39,587 bases of DNA from Deltaproteobacteria bacterium (lineage in GTDB: Bacteria > Desulfobacterota_D > UBA1144 > Nemesobacterales > Nemesobacteraceae). The notes under the pieces are model-generated. The model was not told the DNA's origin. It saw only the letters and a list, made by a program, of their open reading frames with translations, and did no database searches. Below are positions 15,677 through 24,090 of the stretch, piece by piece. The translations under genes were made by a program, and so were the position numbers. The stretch spans positions 1 to 39,587 of the forward strand of contig JAJCZR010000006.1 in the NCBI GenBank assembly GCA_029262295.1. The letters run 5' to 3'. Within the stretch, counting starts at the first letter, position 1. Every line of letters begins with the position of its first letter.

Positions 15677-15756
15677 TTTTTCCGGGTTTGTATTCTAATT
15701 TTTCTATTCTGACTAAAAATTATGGGTATATAATATTATTTATTTATAATATACCT

Positions 15757-16296
15757 ATGCCAAAAAAATACTTATTATTATTAATCCTCCTATTTCTTTT
15801 ACCAAATCTGAATTTAACTGCAGGAGAAGTTTATAAGACCAAACAGAAAAATGGGGATTTTGTATACACTAACGTAAAACCAAAAAACGAAGCTGCAACA
15901 GTCGTTGAAGTAAAAAAATACAGGGATAATGACCAAACTGTAATACCTGATTATGAAAAATATCCTGAAAATGAGGAAGACCGTCTAGCTGAAGAAAAAC
16001 AAAACTATATAGATGATATTTTTAGGGAAAAAGCCGAAGATCTTTCACAAAGGGAAGAATCACTTAAAAAAGATATCGTATCCACTAAAGATTACATAGA
16101 TTACCTGGAAGATATAATTGAGGATTTTTTGGTAAATGGTTATTTTGCAGACAACTATATATTTGAGCTAAGGGTCCAGGAAAGAAACCTTGAGATATTT
16201 AAAGAAGAGTTGGAAGAAATAAAACAGGAAGAAAAAGCATTAAAAAAAGAAGCCCGGAAAAACAATGTTGATCCGGGCATTCTTAGAGTAAAATAA
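15757..16296 (+). CDS. Small secreted coiled-coil protein, DUF4124-like N-terminus
   Basis: 179-residue exported protein. Residues 1-22 are a signal peptide with a Leu-rich core (KYLLLLILLFLLPN). The mature N-terminus, GEVYKTKQKNGDFVYTN, resembles the DUF4124 motif (short beta domain of envelope proteins). The rest is highly charged and helical, a likely coiled coil with repeated Glu/Lys (for example EELEEIKQEEKALKKEAR). The start is ATG at 15757, right after the tRNAs; the longer open frame reaching back to 15529 runs through tRNA genes and is spurious. The function is unknown. It converges on the VPAEY-repeat gene with 23 bases between. Confidence 0.72.
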   Translation: MPKKYLLLLILLFLLPNLNLTAGEVYKTKQKNGDFVYTNVKPKNEAATVVEVKKYRDNDQTVIPDYEKYPENEEDRLAEEKQNYIDDIFREKAEDLSQREESLKKDIVSTKDYIDYLEDIIEDFLVNGYFADNYIFELRVQERNLEIFKEELEEIKQEEKALKKEARKNNVDPGILRVK

Positions 16297-16319
16297 CTAA
16301 AGTAACCTTCTATTAAATT

Positions 16320-17282
16320 TTACAATTCTACACCGAGCTTTCTTACAGTTTCAAGAGTAATTCCACCACTGGCAAGGCCCTTATCGTTTTGATATGATTT
16401 AAGGCTGGAGACTGTTCCTGAGCCAATAATACCATCTATTGGGCCACTGTAGTATCCTGCGTCTTTAAGCGAAGCCTGAAGGTTTTTCACAACATCAGTG
16501 GTCAAGTTTGTTTCGCAAAGAATTGATCTCCACTCCAACCTTGAATCAGCAACTTTTTTTGTTTTAGTTACAGTCTGTACTTCCTGCGGGATTTCAATTT
16601 TCTTTTCCTGTGCAGGGGTAACAACTTTTTTTACCTTTACTGTTTTATACTTTGCAGGAATCTCCACTTTTTCAGTTGTTGCAGCTGTTTTTATCACTCT
16701 TTTCTTTACAACAACATATTCAGCGGGAATTTCTTTTTTTTGTACAGTTGCAGCTGTTTTAACAACTTTCTTTTTAACTGTTTTGTATTCAGCAGGCTCT
16801 TCAACCAAACATAGAATTTCCCCTGTGGAGTTATCTATCTTTTCAATTGGGCCCCTGCCACTTTTCCATACTGTCTGTGCAGGTTTCACTAAAACTTCTT
16901 CCTCCACAATATCGTAAACAGGATCCACTTCCTCAAGCACTTCATAAGCAGGTTCAATCAAAACCCTTTCTTCAGCCACTTCATACTCAGCAGGAATGAC
17001 TTTAAGCTCAAAAGACGCTTCTTTAATTAATACTTCTTCTTCAACCCACTCAAACTCAGGTGGAATAATTTCAATTTCCTGTGAAGCCTGACGTTTAACA
17101 AGTTCTTCTTCAAAAGTTTCATACTGGGCCGGAACTTCCACTTTCGCATAACATTCACCTGGTTTTGCATTAGGTGGAAACAATGCTGCATCCTTAGGGG
17201 GATCAGTCTGTTGGGAAACAGTTGGCAACTGATACGCCGCAAGTAAAACCAATACTGTAAAAATTGATATAATAATTCTCAT
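16320..17282 (-). CDS. VPAEY-repeat envelope protein with C-terminal peptidoglycan-binding domain
   Basis: 320-residue exported protein. A signal peptide (residues 1-22) is followed by a KPGECYAKV motif, then eight repeats of about 23 residues of the form (V/I)PAEYxxVxxxVxxKxA. Repeats 1-4 and 5-8 are separated by an insert, WKSGRGPIEKIDNSTGEILC. The C-terminal 60 residues are a PG_binding_1 domain (NLQASLKDAGYYSGPIDGIIGSGTVSSLKSYQ). The repeats are Glu-rich before the insert and Lys-rich after it. The layout matches a family of OmpA-linked or peptidoglycan-binding proteins in Proteobacteria; its role is probably structural or adhesive. GGAGG lies six bases before the ATG at 17282. Confidence 0.85.
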   Translation of the reverse strand: MRIIISIFTVLVLLAAYQLPTVSQQTDPPKDAALFPPNAKPGECYAKVEVPAQYETFEEELVKRQASQEIEIIPPEFEWVEEEVLIKEASFELKVIPAEYEVAEERVLIEPAYEVLEEVDPVYDIVEEEVLVKPAQTVWKSGRGPIEKIDNSTGEILCLVEEPAEYKTVKKKVVKTAATVQKKEIPAEYVVVKKRVIKTAATTEKVEIPAKYKTVKVKKVVTPAQEKKIEIPQEVQTVTKTKKVADSRLEWRSILCETNLTTDVVKNLQASLKDAGYYSGPIDGIIGSGTVSSLKSYQNDKGLASGGITLETVRKLGVEL

Positions 17283-17387
17283 AAAAAACCTCCATTTATT
17301 ATGATATATATATTTGGATATATATGCTTAATAGGTTAACGATAAATAATTAGATGTATAGTATTTTTATACTCTCCATGAAATTAC

Positions 17388-18947
17388 TTATGAATATTTT
17401 TTATATTCTTCATCAAAAAGGTCTAAAAGCTCTTTAGCTTTTTTATGGTAATAATCTTTGTCATCCCACGAAAGTATTGGCCTTAGTAAATTTGAATCAA
17501 CATTTGGACATTTCGTTGGCACTTTTAGTCCGAATACTTCTGCTTCAGTAAATTCACCTTTAACAAGGGTGCCATCAATTGCAGCAGTGACCAATGCCCT
17601 TGTTGAAGGAAGTGGCATTCTATCTCCAATGCCGTATGGTCCACCTGAAATACCGGTGTTTAGAAGCCACACCTTGGCCCCACTTTTCTCCATCTTCTCT
17701 TTAAGCATTTTCCCGTAAAATTTAGGTGGCCTTGGAAGAAATGGTGCACCAAAACAAGAACTAAAAGTTGCCTGGGGCTCACTCACTCCCCTTTCTGTTC
17801 CTGCAACTTTGGCGGTGTATCCCAAAAGAAAATAGTACATTGCCTGATCCGCATTTAATTTGGATATAGGGGGCAAAACCCCAAAGGCATCATAAGTAAG
17901 CATGAAGATAGTTTTTGGAACTCCGCCCACGCCACTTGGCACAATACCGGAAAGGGAATCAATTTGATAAGCACTTCTTGTGTTTTCAGTATATTTATCA
18001 CTATCAAAATTTATTTTTCTTGTATGGCTGTCAAATTCCACATTTTCTACTATTGAACCAAAACGAAGCGAAGCATCATATATCTCTGGTTCAGTCTCTC
18101 TTTTTAATTTAATAACTTTCGCATAACATCCACCTTCAAAATTAAACACTCCATCATCAAACCATCCATGCTCATCATCACCAATGAGGTCCCTGTCTGG
18201 GTCAGCAGACAAAGTTGTTTTTCCAGTGCCAGAAAGACCAAAGAAAAGAGCTACATCCCCATCTTTTCCAGAGTTTGCAGAACAGTGCATAGGAAAAACA
18301 TTTTTTTCAGGAAGCAAGTAGTTCATCGCTGCAAAAACCGACTTTTTCATCTCTCCTGCATATTCAGTGCCGCCTATAAGGGCTATTCTTTTTTGCAGGT
18401 TGAGAAGTATAAAAGTTTCAGTTCTGGTTCCGTCTATCTTGGGATCAGCTTTAAAATTAGGGGCTGATATTACTGTAAAACCAACATCGCTATGGGGAAG
18501 TTCACTTTCATCAGGTCTTCTAAAAAGATTATTGGCAAAAATATTGTGCCATGCATACTCATTAATAACCCTTACATTTGTTTGATGGTCAGGATGAGCA
18601 CACACATGAAGATCCCTTACAAATAGATCTTTTCCTTCAAGATAATTAACGACCTTGTCATATAGGGAGTTAAATGCTTCTGGAGATATTGGCTGGTTTA
18701 TTGGTCCCCAATCAATTTTGTCTTCTGTCGTAGGCTCTTTTACAACAAATCTATCTTTAGGTGATCTTCCAGTATGGGCACCTGTATAGGCAATAATAGA
18801 GCCGCCTTCAACAATTTGACCACTTCCATCTTTAATTGATACTTCATAAAGTTCGGGGATTGAAAGATTATAAAAGATATTTCTTAAATTCTTAAGACCA
18901 TTCTTTTCTGATAATTCTTTTTCAAGAAATGAATTATCTAGATTCAT
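17388..18947 (-). CDS. pckA: Phosphoenolpyruvate carboxykinase (ATP)
   Basis: Interconverts oxaloacetate + ATP and PEP + CO2; a key gluconeogenic or anaplerotic enzyme. The 519 residues are normal for the ATP-dependent form. Seen: AYTGAHTGRSPKDRF near residue 55, HCSANSGKDGDVALFFGLSG with the P-loop GLSGTGKTTLS near residue 235, DPDRDLIGDDEHGW with the metal-site Asp, and FEGGCYAK. The start is ATG at 18947, because GGAGGT lies ten bases upstream; the GTG at 18959 overlaps that site and cannot be the start. It stands alone between the VPAEY-repeat gene and the hydrolase pair. Confidence 0.96.
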   Translation of the reverse strand: MNLDNSFLEKELSEKNGLKNLRNIFYNLSIPELYEVSIKDGSGQIVEGGSIIAYTGAHTGRSPKDRFVVKEPTTEDKIDWGPINQPISPEAFNSLYDKVVNYLEGKDLFVRDLHVCAHPDHQTNVRVINEYAWHNIFANNLFRRPDESELPHSDVGFTVISAPNFKADPKIDGTRTETFILLNLQKRIALIGGTEYAGEMKKSVFAAMNYLLPEKNVFPMHCSANSGKDGDVALFFGLSGTGKTTLSADPDRDLIGDDEHGWFDDGVFNFEGGCYAKVIKLKRETEPEIYDASLRFGSIVENVEFDSHTRKINFDSDKYTENTRSAYQIDSLSGIVPSGVGGVPKTIFMLTYDAFGVLPPISKLNADQAMYYFLLGYTAKVAGTERGVSEPQATFSSCFGAPFLPRPPKFYGKMLKEKMEKSGAKVWLLNTGISGGPYGIGDRMPLPSTRALVTAAIDGTLVKGEFTEAEVFGLKVPTKCPNVDSNLLRPILSWDDKDYYHKKAKELLDLFDEEYKKYS

Positions 18948-19052
18948 AATTATTGCCACCTCCGAATATCCCTTTTATCAAATTGATAGATAAAGTAGGA
19001 AAATAAGCCAAGCAAAAATAAAACTTACAGAATATATAATTTTGAGAAATAT

Positions 19053-19961
19053 TCAAGATTTTGGACTGTCACTGAATTTTGACAACCAATTCACAATTGT
19101 TTCAGTTGTAAACTTAGGATTCTCCATACAATCATGTTTAGCATCAGGAATATAAGTTAGCTGTACATCTTTATTTCCTGATTGATTTAGTATTTTTTTT
19201 AGCTCTTTGGGTTCCCATTCTTCAACCACGTTATCTTTGGCACCATGAATAAAAAGGATTGGCAGTTTTAGATCGCAAATTAATTCACATGTTTTTGCCT
19301 TATCCGCTTCCGGGCTTCTCATAAACCACCATGTACGGTAAGAAAACATATCCACATCAATAGGATTAAATGTCTTGCCCCAAGCCCGGTAGATAATAAA
19401 AACCTGATCATTTTTTTTATCATATGGATCTGAGCCAAGCACCTCTTTTGCTTTTTCATAAATATCATCATAAGAAGGAATGCTTTTGTTTCTATCAAGG
19501 CGCCTTTTCTGAGATTCCGGGAGTGAATGGGAACACCCTTCAAGAATAAGTCCTTTTACAATCTTATTTTTTGTTACTGTAGAATAGTAAACTGCAACAT
19601 TTGCACCCAGACTATAACCTAAAATAAATATGTTTTTAAAGCCTTCTTCCTTTAAAATTTCAACTGACTCTTCAATTTCATGGATAGTATCATCAAATAT
19701 TCCATCCCCTCCTATCTGACCCAAAAAAGCCATTCGGGTATTTACAGACAAGCTGCTTATTCCTTTTTTGCGAAGTGAAGGTGGTAGAATTTGTGGAGTT
19801 CCCTTTGCAAGGAAATTGCCCAGAACACCATGCACAATAATAACAATTGGATTTTCAAACAGTTCTTCTTCAGAGGCAAATTCAGGGGTCACTAAAAGTG
19901 AATTTACTTCAAATCCATCGTCAGTTTTATAAGTTAAAAGCCTTTTTTGTTGCTCGACCAT
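19053..19961 (-). CDS. Alpha/beta hydrolase, copy 2 of a tandem pair
   Basis: 302-residue alpha/beta-hydrolase. The oxyanion region is IIVHGVLGNFLAKGTPQ. The nucleophile elbow GYSLGAN gives the Ser, IHGAKDNVVEEWE the Asp, and DAKHDCM the His. It lacks a signal peptide. It is clearly paralogous to the adjacent upstream gene: shared landmarks are NFL, LPP, SxNTRMA, and GxxD(D/E)TI. The gene begins at ATG 19961, nine bases after that gene's stop. The substrate is unknown; esterase or acyl-ester hydrolase is the general expectation. Confidence 0.83.
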   Translation of the reverse strand: MVEQQKRLLTYKTDDGFEVNSLLVTPEFASEEELFENPIVIIVHGVLGNFLAKGTPQILPPSLRKKGISSLSVNTRMAFLGQIGGDGIFDDTIHEIEESVEILKEEGFKNIFILGYSLGANVAVYYSTVTKNKIVKGLILEGCSHSLPESQKRRLDRNKSIPSYDDIYEKAKEVLGSDPYDKKNDQVFIIYRAWGKTFNPIDVDMFSYRTWWFMRSPEADKAKTCELICDLKLPILFIHGAKDNVVEEWEPKELKKILNQSGNKDVQLTYIPDAKHDCMENPKFTTETIVNWLSKFSDSPKS

Positions 19962-19970
19962 CAATATTAG

Positions 19971-20864
19971 CTACTTAAATCTCCTGTCCATCCATCTGAC
20001 AATTATATCTCCAAGTTCTTCTTCTTTACCCTGAAGGGTGTGACCGGCATTTAGATAGTATGCCGAAACATCTTCATTACCATGATCTATTGCAATCTGG
20101 GCAAGCTCATGAGTCTCATTTGAATTAACAAACTCATCATTCCATCCCTGTATTAGTAAAATGGGGAGTTTTATATTAACAATCTGTTTAAAACCTTTTG
20201 CACCGTCGGCCTCAGGGCCAGCAAGAAACCACCATGTTTTGTATGTGTAGATTTCAGTGTGATGAGGATTAAAAGTATTGCCCCTGGCTTTTTGGATAAT
20301 GATAGTTCTATCTTGTTCGGAAGCATAAGGGTCTGGGTTTAGAATTGCTTTTGCCTCTTCATAAACTTCTTTATAGGAAGGTTGGCTTTGAAATCTATCC
20401 CACCTTCTTCTTACTGAATCAGGCATTGAAAAAGGAGTGGCAAGTGCTATTACACCTTTTAGTGATCTATGGGCTTTTGAGCTACTTCTTGAAGATGCAT
20501 ATCTTAATACTACACTTCCCCCAAGGCTAAAGCCTGAAACAATTATTTTGTCATAACCAAGATCCTCAAGATAAGTTATTACCCCATCAATCTGGGGGAT
20601 TGTTTCATCAAGAAGTCCGTAACCAAAGAGAAGTCCAAAATTTGCCATTCTTGTGTTTATTGAAATTGAGGAATAACCAGCTTTGGCAAGGATTGGAGGT
20701 AAAAACCTTTGGCTTCCATCCAGAAAGTTCCCTAAGAACCCATGCACGTGGATAATTATTGTGCTTCTTTTCTCAGGATCATTGTTTATTGCCTTATAGT
20801 ACAAGGCGTTAACCTTGCTTTGTTTTATAGGTATGGAAATTAGTTCCTGTTCTAGATATCTCAT
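19971..20864 (-). CDS. Alpha/beta hydrolase, copy 1 of a tandem pair
   Basis: 297-residue cytoplasmic alpha/beta-hydrolase and paralogue of the next gene. HVHGFLGNFLDGSQRFLPP near residue 40, nucleophile elbow GFSLGGSVVL (Ser), IQGWNDEFVNSNE (Asp) and NAGHTLQGKEE (His) complete a standard triad. Both copies keep an SNTRMA-type motif (ISINTRMANFG) and a TFNP segment before a TWWF(L/M) motif, so the pair forms a distinct subfamily. It starts at 20864 with no signal peptide. The function is not known. Confidence 0.84.
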   Translation of the reverse strand: MRYLEQELISIPIKQSKVNALYYKAINNDPEKRSTIIIHVHGFLGNFLDGSQRFLPPILAKAGYSSISINTRMANFGLLFGYGLLDETIPQIDGVITYLEDLGYDKIIVSGFSLGGSVVLRYASSRSSSKAHRSLKGVIALATPFSMPDSVRRRWDRFQSQPSYKEVYEEAKAILNPDPYASEQDRTIIIQKARGNTFNPHHTEIYTYKTWWFLAGPEADGAKGFKQIVNIKLPILLIQGWNDEFVNSNETHELAQIAIDHGNEDVSAYYLNAGHTLQGKEEELGDIIVRWMDRRFK

Positions 20865-20936
20865 AAAAACACGGGGTCACTTAAAAATAGTAGGAACTAC
20901 TATAACTTGAAATATAATTGTAGAGTAGTTTTAGGA

Positions 20937-21146
20937 TTATCTTTCTAAAATTTTGGGATTTTCAATAATCGTATCGGCAAAATCTTTTGCTTCTTTCCAG
21001 TTATTAAAACTGTCAAGAACTTTTATTTCTTTTGATGAAACAGATTTTACAAAGAATTCTTTAGTATTTTTATTCCAGATCAATTGCCAGTTATCGTTCT
21101 CAAAGTTTCTTATCCAACCAAATGGAAAAGTGCCAGAATAGTCCAT
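20937..21146 (-). CDS. Hypothetical 69-residue protein
   Basis: Unrecognised small soluble protein starting MDYSGTFPFGWIRNFENDNWQL. It is rich in Trp, Phe and Lys, with a helical end (NWKEAKDFADTIIENP). It has no signal peptide or membrane segment, and no cysteine. No ribosome-binding site is seen before the ATG at 21146, but the gene lies 13 bases after the stop of the next upstream gene in the same direction, so it could be translated by reinitiation. It may also be a spurious frame; the amino-acid composition looks protein-like. Confidence 0.5.
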   Translation of the reverse strand: MDYSGTFPFGWIRNFENDNWQLIWNKNTKEFFVKSVSSKEIKVLDSFNNWKEAKDFADTIIENPKILER

Positions 21147-21159
21147 TTTAAAAAATTAG

Positions 21160-21573
21160 TTAGTTAACTACCCTAACTATTTCCCTTAGCCCTTTGGAAC
21201 CTTTAAAGACAGCTTGCGTGAAACCACATTCCCTTATTCTCTCCAGACCTGTCAGACCATCAATTTCAGTATTGAGAAAAGGTTCAACATAATGTTTTTC
21301 AAGGCTGCAATCCGGACAATTAAATACAATTATTTCATCAAACTCACCCTTAGATGAAACTTTAATATTAGCTTTTTTCATTCTTTTATAATACTCATTC
21401 CAGTAACTTACACAGTAAAGCCTTTGCGGATCAGGCCCAATCCCATCTTCTTCAACTTCAACTTCAATTTCCTCGGCTTCATCCACAGACTCAGCACCAT
21501 TTAAAAGCACAGGGAATGCCAAAAGGGAAAGAAACAAAAAGCAAGTAACCAGATATTTCATATTGTTATACAT
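21160..21573 (-). CDS. Hypothetical secreted acidic/Cys-containing protein
   Basis: 137-residue exported protein of unknown function. Residues 1-29 form a signal peptide (TCFLFLSLLAFPVLLNGA). An acidic stretch follows (DEAEEIEVEVEEDG), then a folded part with LYCVSYWNEYYKRM, CPDCSLEKHY and RECGFTQA. The CPDC pair could bind metal or form a disulfide. The start is ATG at 21573, with GGAGG eight bases upstream; an earlier in-frame ATG at 21594 lies before that site. It is followed by the 69-residue gene. Confidence 0.65.
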   Translation of the reverse strand: MYNNMKYLVTCFLFLSLLAFPVLLNGAESVDEAEEIEVEVEEDGIGPDPQRLYCVSYWNEYYKRMKKANIKVSSKGEFDEIIVFNCPDCSLEKHYVEPFLNTEIDGLTGLERIRECGFTQAVFKGSKGLREIVRVVN

Positions 21574-21689
21574 ATAATCATCCTCCACGAACATAATTTT
21601 ACTACATTTCTCAATAATTTGGAAGGGTTAAATTAAAAAGTGAAAGAAATTTATGAGAGTATTAAAAATCGGCTTGAACCAAAAAAAAC

Positions 21690-22859
21690 TTATCTCTCTA
21701 TATGATTTTCAACAATAAAGTCTATCTTTTTTTGGTAATCAATTCTACCCTCACCATCAAAGGCTTTAAGGGAAATATAGTTATCAACTGCCTTTTGCCA
21801 ATTACGTTTTAGTTCGTAACATTCAGCAAGTGTGATGTAAGCACCCTTTTTCTTGTCAAAAGATATTTCATTATCTTCGAGAAGGTTAATATTTTCTTCT
21901 ATTTTTTCATCACAAAACCCATCTGTATCTGTAGGGGATTTTGAGATTTCATTTTTTTCGTCTGAAAGTTTGTTTTCAGCATCACCTATTCTCAGGCTTA
22001 GCATCTGTGAGCGGTTATTACCAGCTGAAGCAACTTCAAGACTTTGAGCAGCATTATCAAATGAAAGTTCTTTTCCAACAATATCTTCTTTCAAGGAAAA
22101 ATCATTCATAACAACAGGGCTTGATGCCATTGGTTTTTCATCATTCGCTTTAACCCTTTCTTCTTCAACCATAACCTCTTCAGCTTTGGCAACCTGAGTT
22201 GGGGCCTGTCTAAAATACTTGCTATCCACTTCATTAATAAACTGAGATTTTGCTTTAGAAACTATAGAAAAATCATCGTCAATTTTTGATATTAAAACTT
22301 TTTTTCTAAAATTTGGTGAGAAATCAGATCTTACAACCAAATTACTATCAAACTCAGTATTCACACTACCAGGCTTTTTAGTTTCAGTAGATTCTTCTTG
22401 ATTTTGCTGCCCTATTAACATTTGTTGACTATAATCAATCGAATCAGAAGCATTTGCAACAATCAAAGGTAAAGGCTCTACTTGTACTTCATTTTGAGGC
22501 TCATTAAGTGATGCCACCTTATCAAATGTATTGGTTTCTATATTAAAAAATATCATTATTGCCATAGTGACACTTATTACAGGCACGAGCACCGGTATTT
22601 GCAAAAACTTCTTCCAACGCGGTTCATCTTTATTGGAATTGATCCTTGCTATTTGCTGTAATCTGTCAATAATCTCAAAGCGCGGGGAATTCTCAGTATC
22701 TTTAACGCGGGAAATACTAAGAAGCTCTTTATATTTCACATAGTTGCCCCTGCACTCACTACAAGTCTGAAGATGATCGAGAAGCGTTTCTTTTGATACT
22801 TCATCAAGATCATCAAGAAAATAATCAACTATTAAGTTTTGAGAATTTTTACAATCCAT
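21690..22859 (-). CDS. Membrane anti-sigma factor with zinc-binding (ZAS) domain
   Basis: 389-residue regulator. The N-terminal cytoplasmic domain has the ZAS zinc-finger pattern HLQTCSEC (His-x3-Cys-x2-Cys, residues about 30-38) plus an early Cys in MDCKN, which binds the sigma factor. A single membrane segment lies near residues 88-108 (VLVPVISVTMAIMIFF). The periplasmic part of about 280 residues is Ser/Asn/Glu-rich and ends in a helical, TPR-like segment (KKGAYITLAECYELKRNWQKAV). It starts at ATG 22859, four bases after the sigma stop. By family, it holds the ECF sigma inactive until an envelope signal arrives. Confidence 0.82.
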   Translation of the reverse strand: MDCKNSQNLIVDYFLDDLDEVSKETLLDHLQTCSECRGNYVKYKELLSISRVKDTENSPRFEIIDRLQQIARINSNKDEPRWKKFLQIPVLVPVISVTMAIMIFFNIETNTFDKVASLNEPQNEVQVEPLPLIVANASDSIDYSQQMLIGQQNQEESTETKKPGSVNTEFDSNLVVRSDFSPNFRKKVLISKIDDDFSIVSKAKSQFINEVDSKYFRQAPTQVAKAEEVMVEEERVKANDEKPMASSPVVMNDFSLKEDIVGKELSFDNAAQSLEVASAGNNRSQMLSLRIGDAENKLSDEKNEISKSPTDTDGFCDEKIEENINLLEDNEISFDKKKGAYITLAECYELKRNWQKAVDNYISLKAFDGEGRIDYQKKIDFIVENHIER

Positions 22860-22863
22860 CAAA

Positions 22864-23478
22864 TTACAATGCCTCGTTAACTTTATTTAAACTTTCAAAA
22901 AATCCTGTTTTTTCAATTTCATCTTTCATTTTTTGTAAAGCATATCTCATTCTGCTTTTTACTGTGCTTAAAGGAGAATCAGTAATATCTGCAATTTCCC
23001 TGAACTTAAGCCCTTCGATTTCCTTTAATATAAATACTTCCCTAAATTCTTCATTTAGTTCATTTAACTTTTCATTTAATAGTGCGTTTAGTTCTTTTTT
23101 GTATATAAGTTGATCCTGGGTCACGTTTTTTCCTTTAACCAAATCAAGCTTTGAGACATTTGAGAAATCGTCAGCTGCAAACGCTGGTTCATCAAGTGAA
23201 TTATGTTTTCTATAGCTTTCTTTGCGTATAAAATCCACCGCAGTATTTCTAGCTATAGTAAAAAGCCAGGTCTTAAAACTCATTTTTGAGTTATAGTCTT
23301 TTTTCTTTTCAATAACCTTCAAGAAAACATCCTGAAAAAGGTCTTCTGCCTGTGCACTGTTGCCTGACATCATTCTTAACAAAAACCTGTAAAGAGATTC
23401 ATTATGCCTGTCGAGCACCGCATTAAAGCCATAAGGATCACCCTTTTGGAATTTAACCATAGCTTCTTCATCAGACAT
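22864..23478 (-). CDS. ECF (RpoE-like) RNA polymerase sigma factor
   Basis: 204-residue group 4 sigma factor. Region 2: ALVDRH-type start (AVLDRHNESLYRFLL), EDLFQDVFLKV and SFKTWLFTIARNTAVDF. Region 4: LNELNEEFREVFILKEIEGLKFREIADITDSPLSTVKSR, with the helix-turn-helix. It is paired with the membrane anti-sigma factor gene immediately downstream, so it responds to an envelope signal. The start is taken as ATG at 23478 (MSDEEAMVKFQ, family-like); a GTG at 23505 with a weak GAGAG site is possible and would add nine residues. A TGTAAC sequence at 23559-23564 might be a -35 for autoregulation, but that is weak. Confidence 0.92.
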   Translation of the reverse strand: MSDEEAMVKFQKGDPYGFNAVLDRHNESLYRFLLRMMSGNSAQAEDLFQDVFLKVIEKKKDYNSKMSFKTWLFTIARNTAVDFIRKESYRKHNSLDEPAFAADDFSNVSKLDLVKGKNVTQDQLIYKKELNALLNEKLNELNEEFREVFILKEIEGLKFREIADITDSPLSTVKSRMRYALQKMKDEIEKTGFFESLNKVNEAL

Positions 23479-23607
23479 AGATGATTTAAAAAGAAAACTA
23501 ATCACTCGAAACTCTCATATTCTTAATTTTAATAAAACTTAGTATATATTACGAATGAGTTACAAAAAAGATTTAGGATTTAGGTTTTTAGACTTAAATA
23601 GCAAAGA

Positions 23608-23799
23608 TTAATTATTCCTCATTTTTTCAAGGTTCCCTTCCCAGATGCCAGAACCTTTAAATTTTTTAAACTTTTGTTGACTGTTCATTTGTATAATCAG
23701 ACGAAGACCGTCTTCAATTGCAGCTTTCTTTGTTTTGTATTTCCCAAAATTTAAAGCCTTTTTCATTAGTTCGTCATCTATATTCACAGTTTTTCTCAT
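23608..23799 (-). CDS. VapB-type antitoxin, orphan (no VapC beside it)
   Basis: 63-residue VapB-family antitoxin. The N-terminal ribbon-helix-helix-type motif is MRKTVNIDDELMKKALNF; KTKKAAIEDGLRLII follows. The C-terminal KGSGIWEGNLEKMRNN is the conserved part that normally inserts into a VapC toxin. AAGGA lies seven bases upstream of the ATG at 23799. No PIN-domain VapC follows: the 100 bases downstream contain no coding frame resembling one. It instead lies downstream of a RelE-type toxin in the same direction. Confidence 0.78.
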   Translation of the reverse strand: MRKTVNIDDELMKKALNFGKYKTKKAAIEDGLRLIIQMNSQQKFKKFKGSGIWEGNLEKMRNN

Positions 23800-23830
23800 T
23801 CAAATATCCTTTTGATATTGTCTGAAGAAT

Positions 23831-24088
23831 TCATCTATATGCTTCTTTTCTATGACGAACAGATATTACATCAATCAGTTTTTTTGTATCATAAATTTTA
23901 TATACAACACGAAAATCACCTGATCTTATTCGCCATAAATCAGCATTTCCGGTCAGTTTTTTGCAACCTCTTGGACGAGGTTCAACTACCAATTTTTCTA
24001 TTTTTGTGAAAATTTGTTGGGCGGTCTTTTGAGGAAAACCTTGAAGTTCTTTTCGGGCAGATCTTGTGAAAGCTACTTCATAAGCCAA
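23831..24088 (-). CDS. RelE/ParE-type toxin
   Basis: 85-residue RelE-superfamily toxin, usually a ribosome-dependent mRNA interferase. Motifs: VAFTRSARKELQGFP at the N-terminus; KKLTGNADLWRIRSGDFRVVYKI, the family core; and VISVRHRKEAYR at the end. Basic residues match the expected active site, but individual catalytic residues vary between subfamilies. The start appears to be TTG at 24088, because no in-frame ATG exists, and it follows the antitoxin stop by two bases with a GGGA site about seven bases ahead. Confidence 0.87.
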   Translation of the reverse strand: MAYEVAFTRSARKELQGFPQKTAQQIFTKIEKLVVEPRPRGCKKLTGNADLWRIRSGDFRVVYKIYDTKKLIDVISVRHRKEAYR

Positions 24089-24090
24089 TT

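Noticed and set aside
15529-15756. N-terminal extension of the small coiled-coil protein
   Set aside because: The extension runs through both tRNA genes; the ATG at 15757 opens a clean signal peptide.
17300-17325. AT dinucleotide palindrome before the VPAEY-repeat gene
   Set aside because: Expected in an A/T-rich promoter region; no further evidence for an operator or origin.
17360-17373. AGTAT-TTTT-ATACT hairpin after pckA
   Set aside because: Five A/T-rich pairs with no T run; not a convincing terminator.
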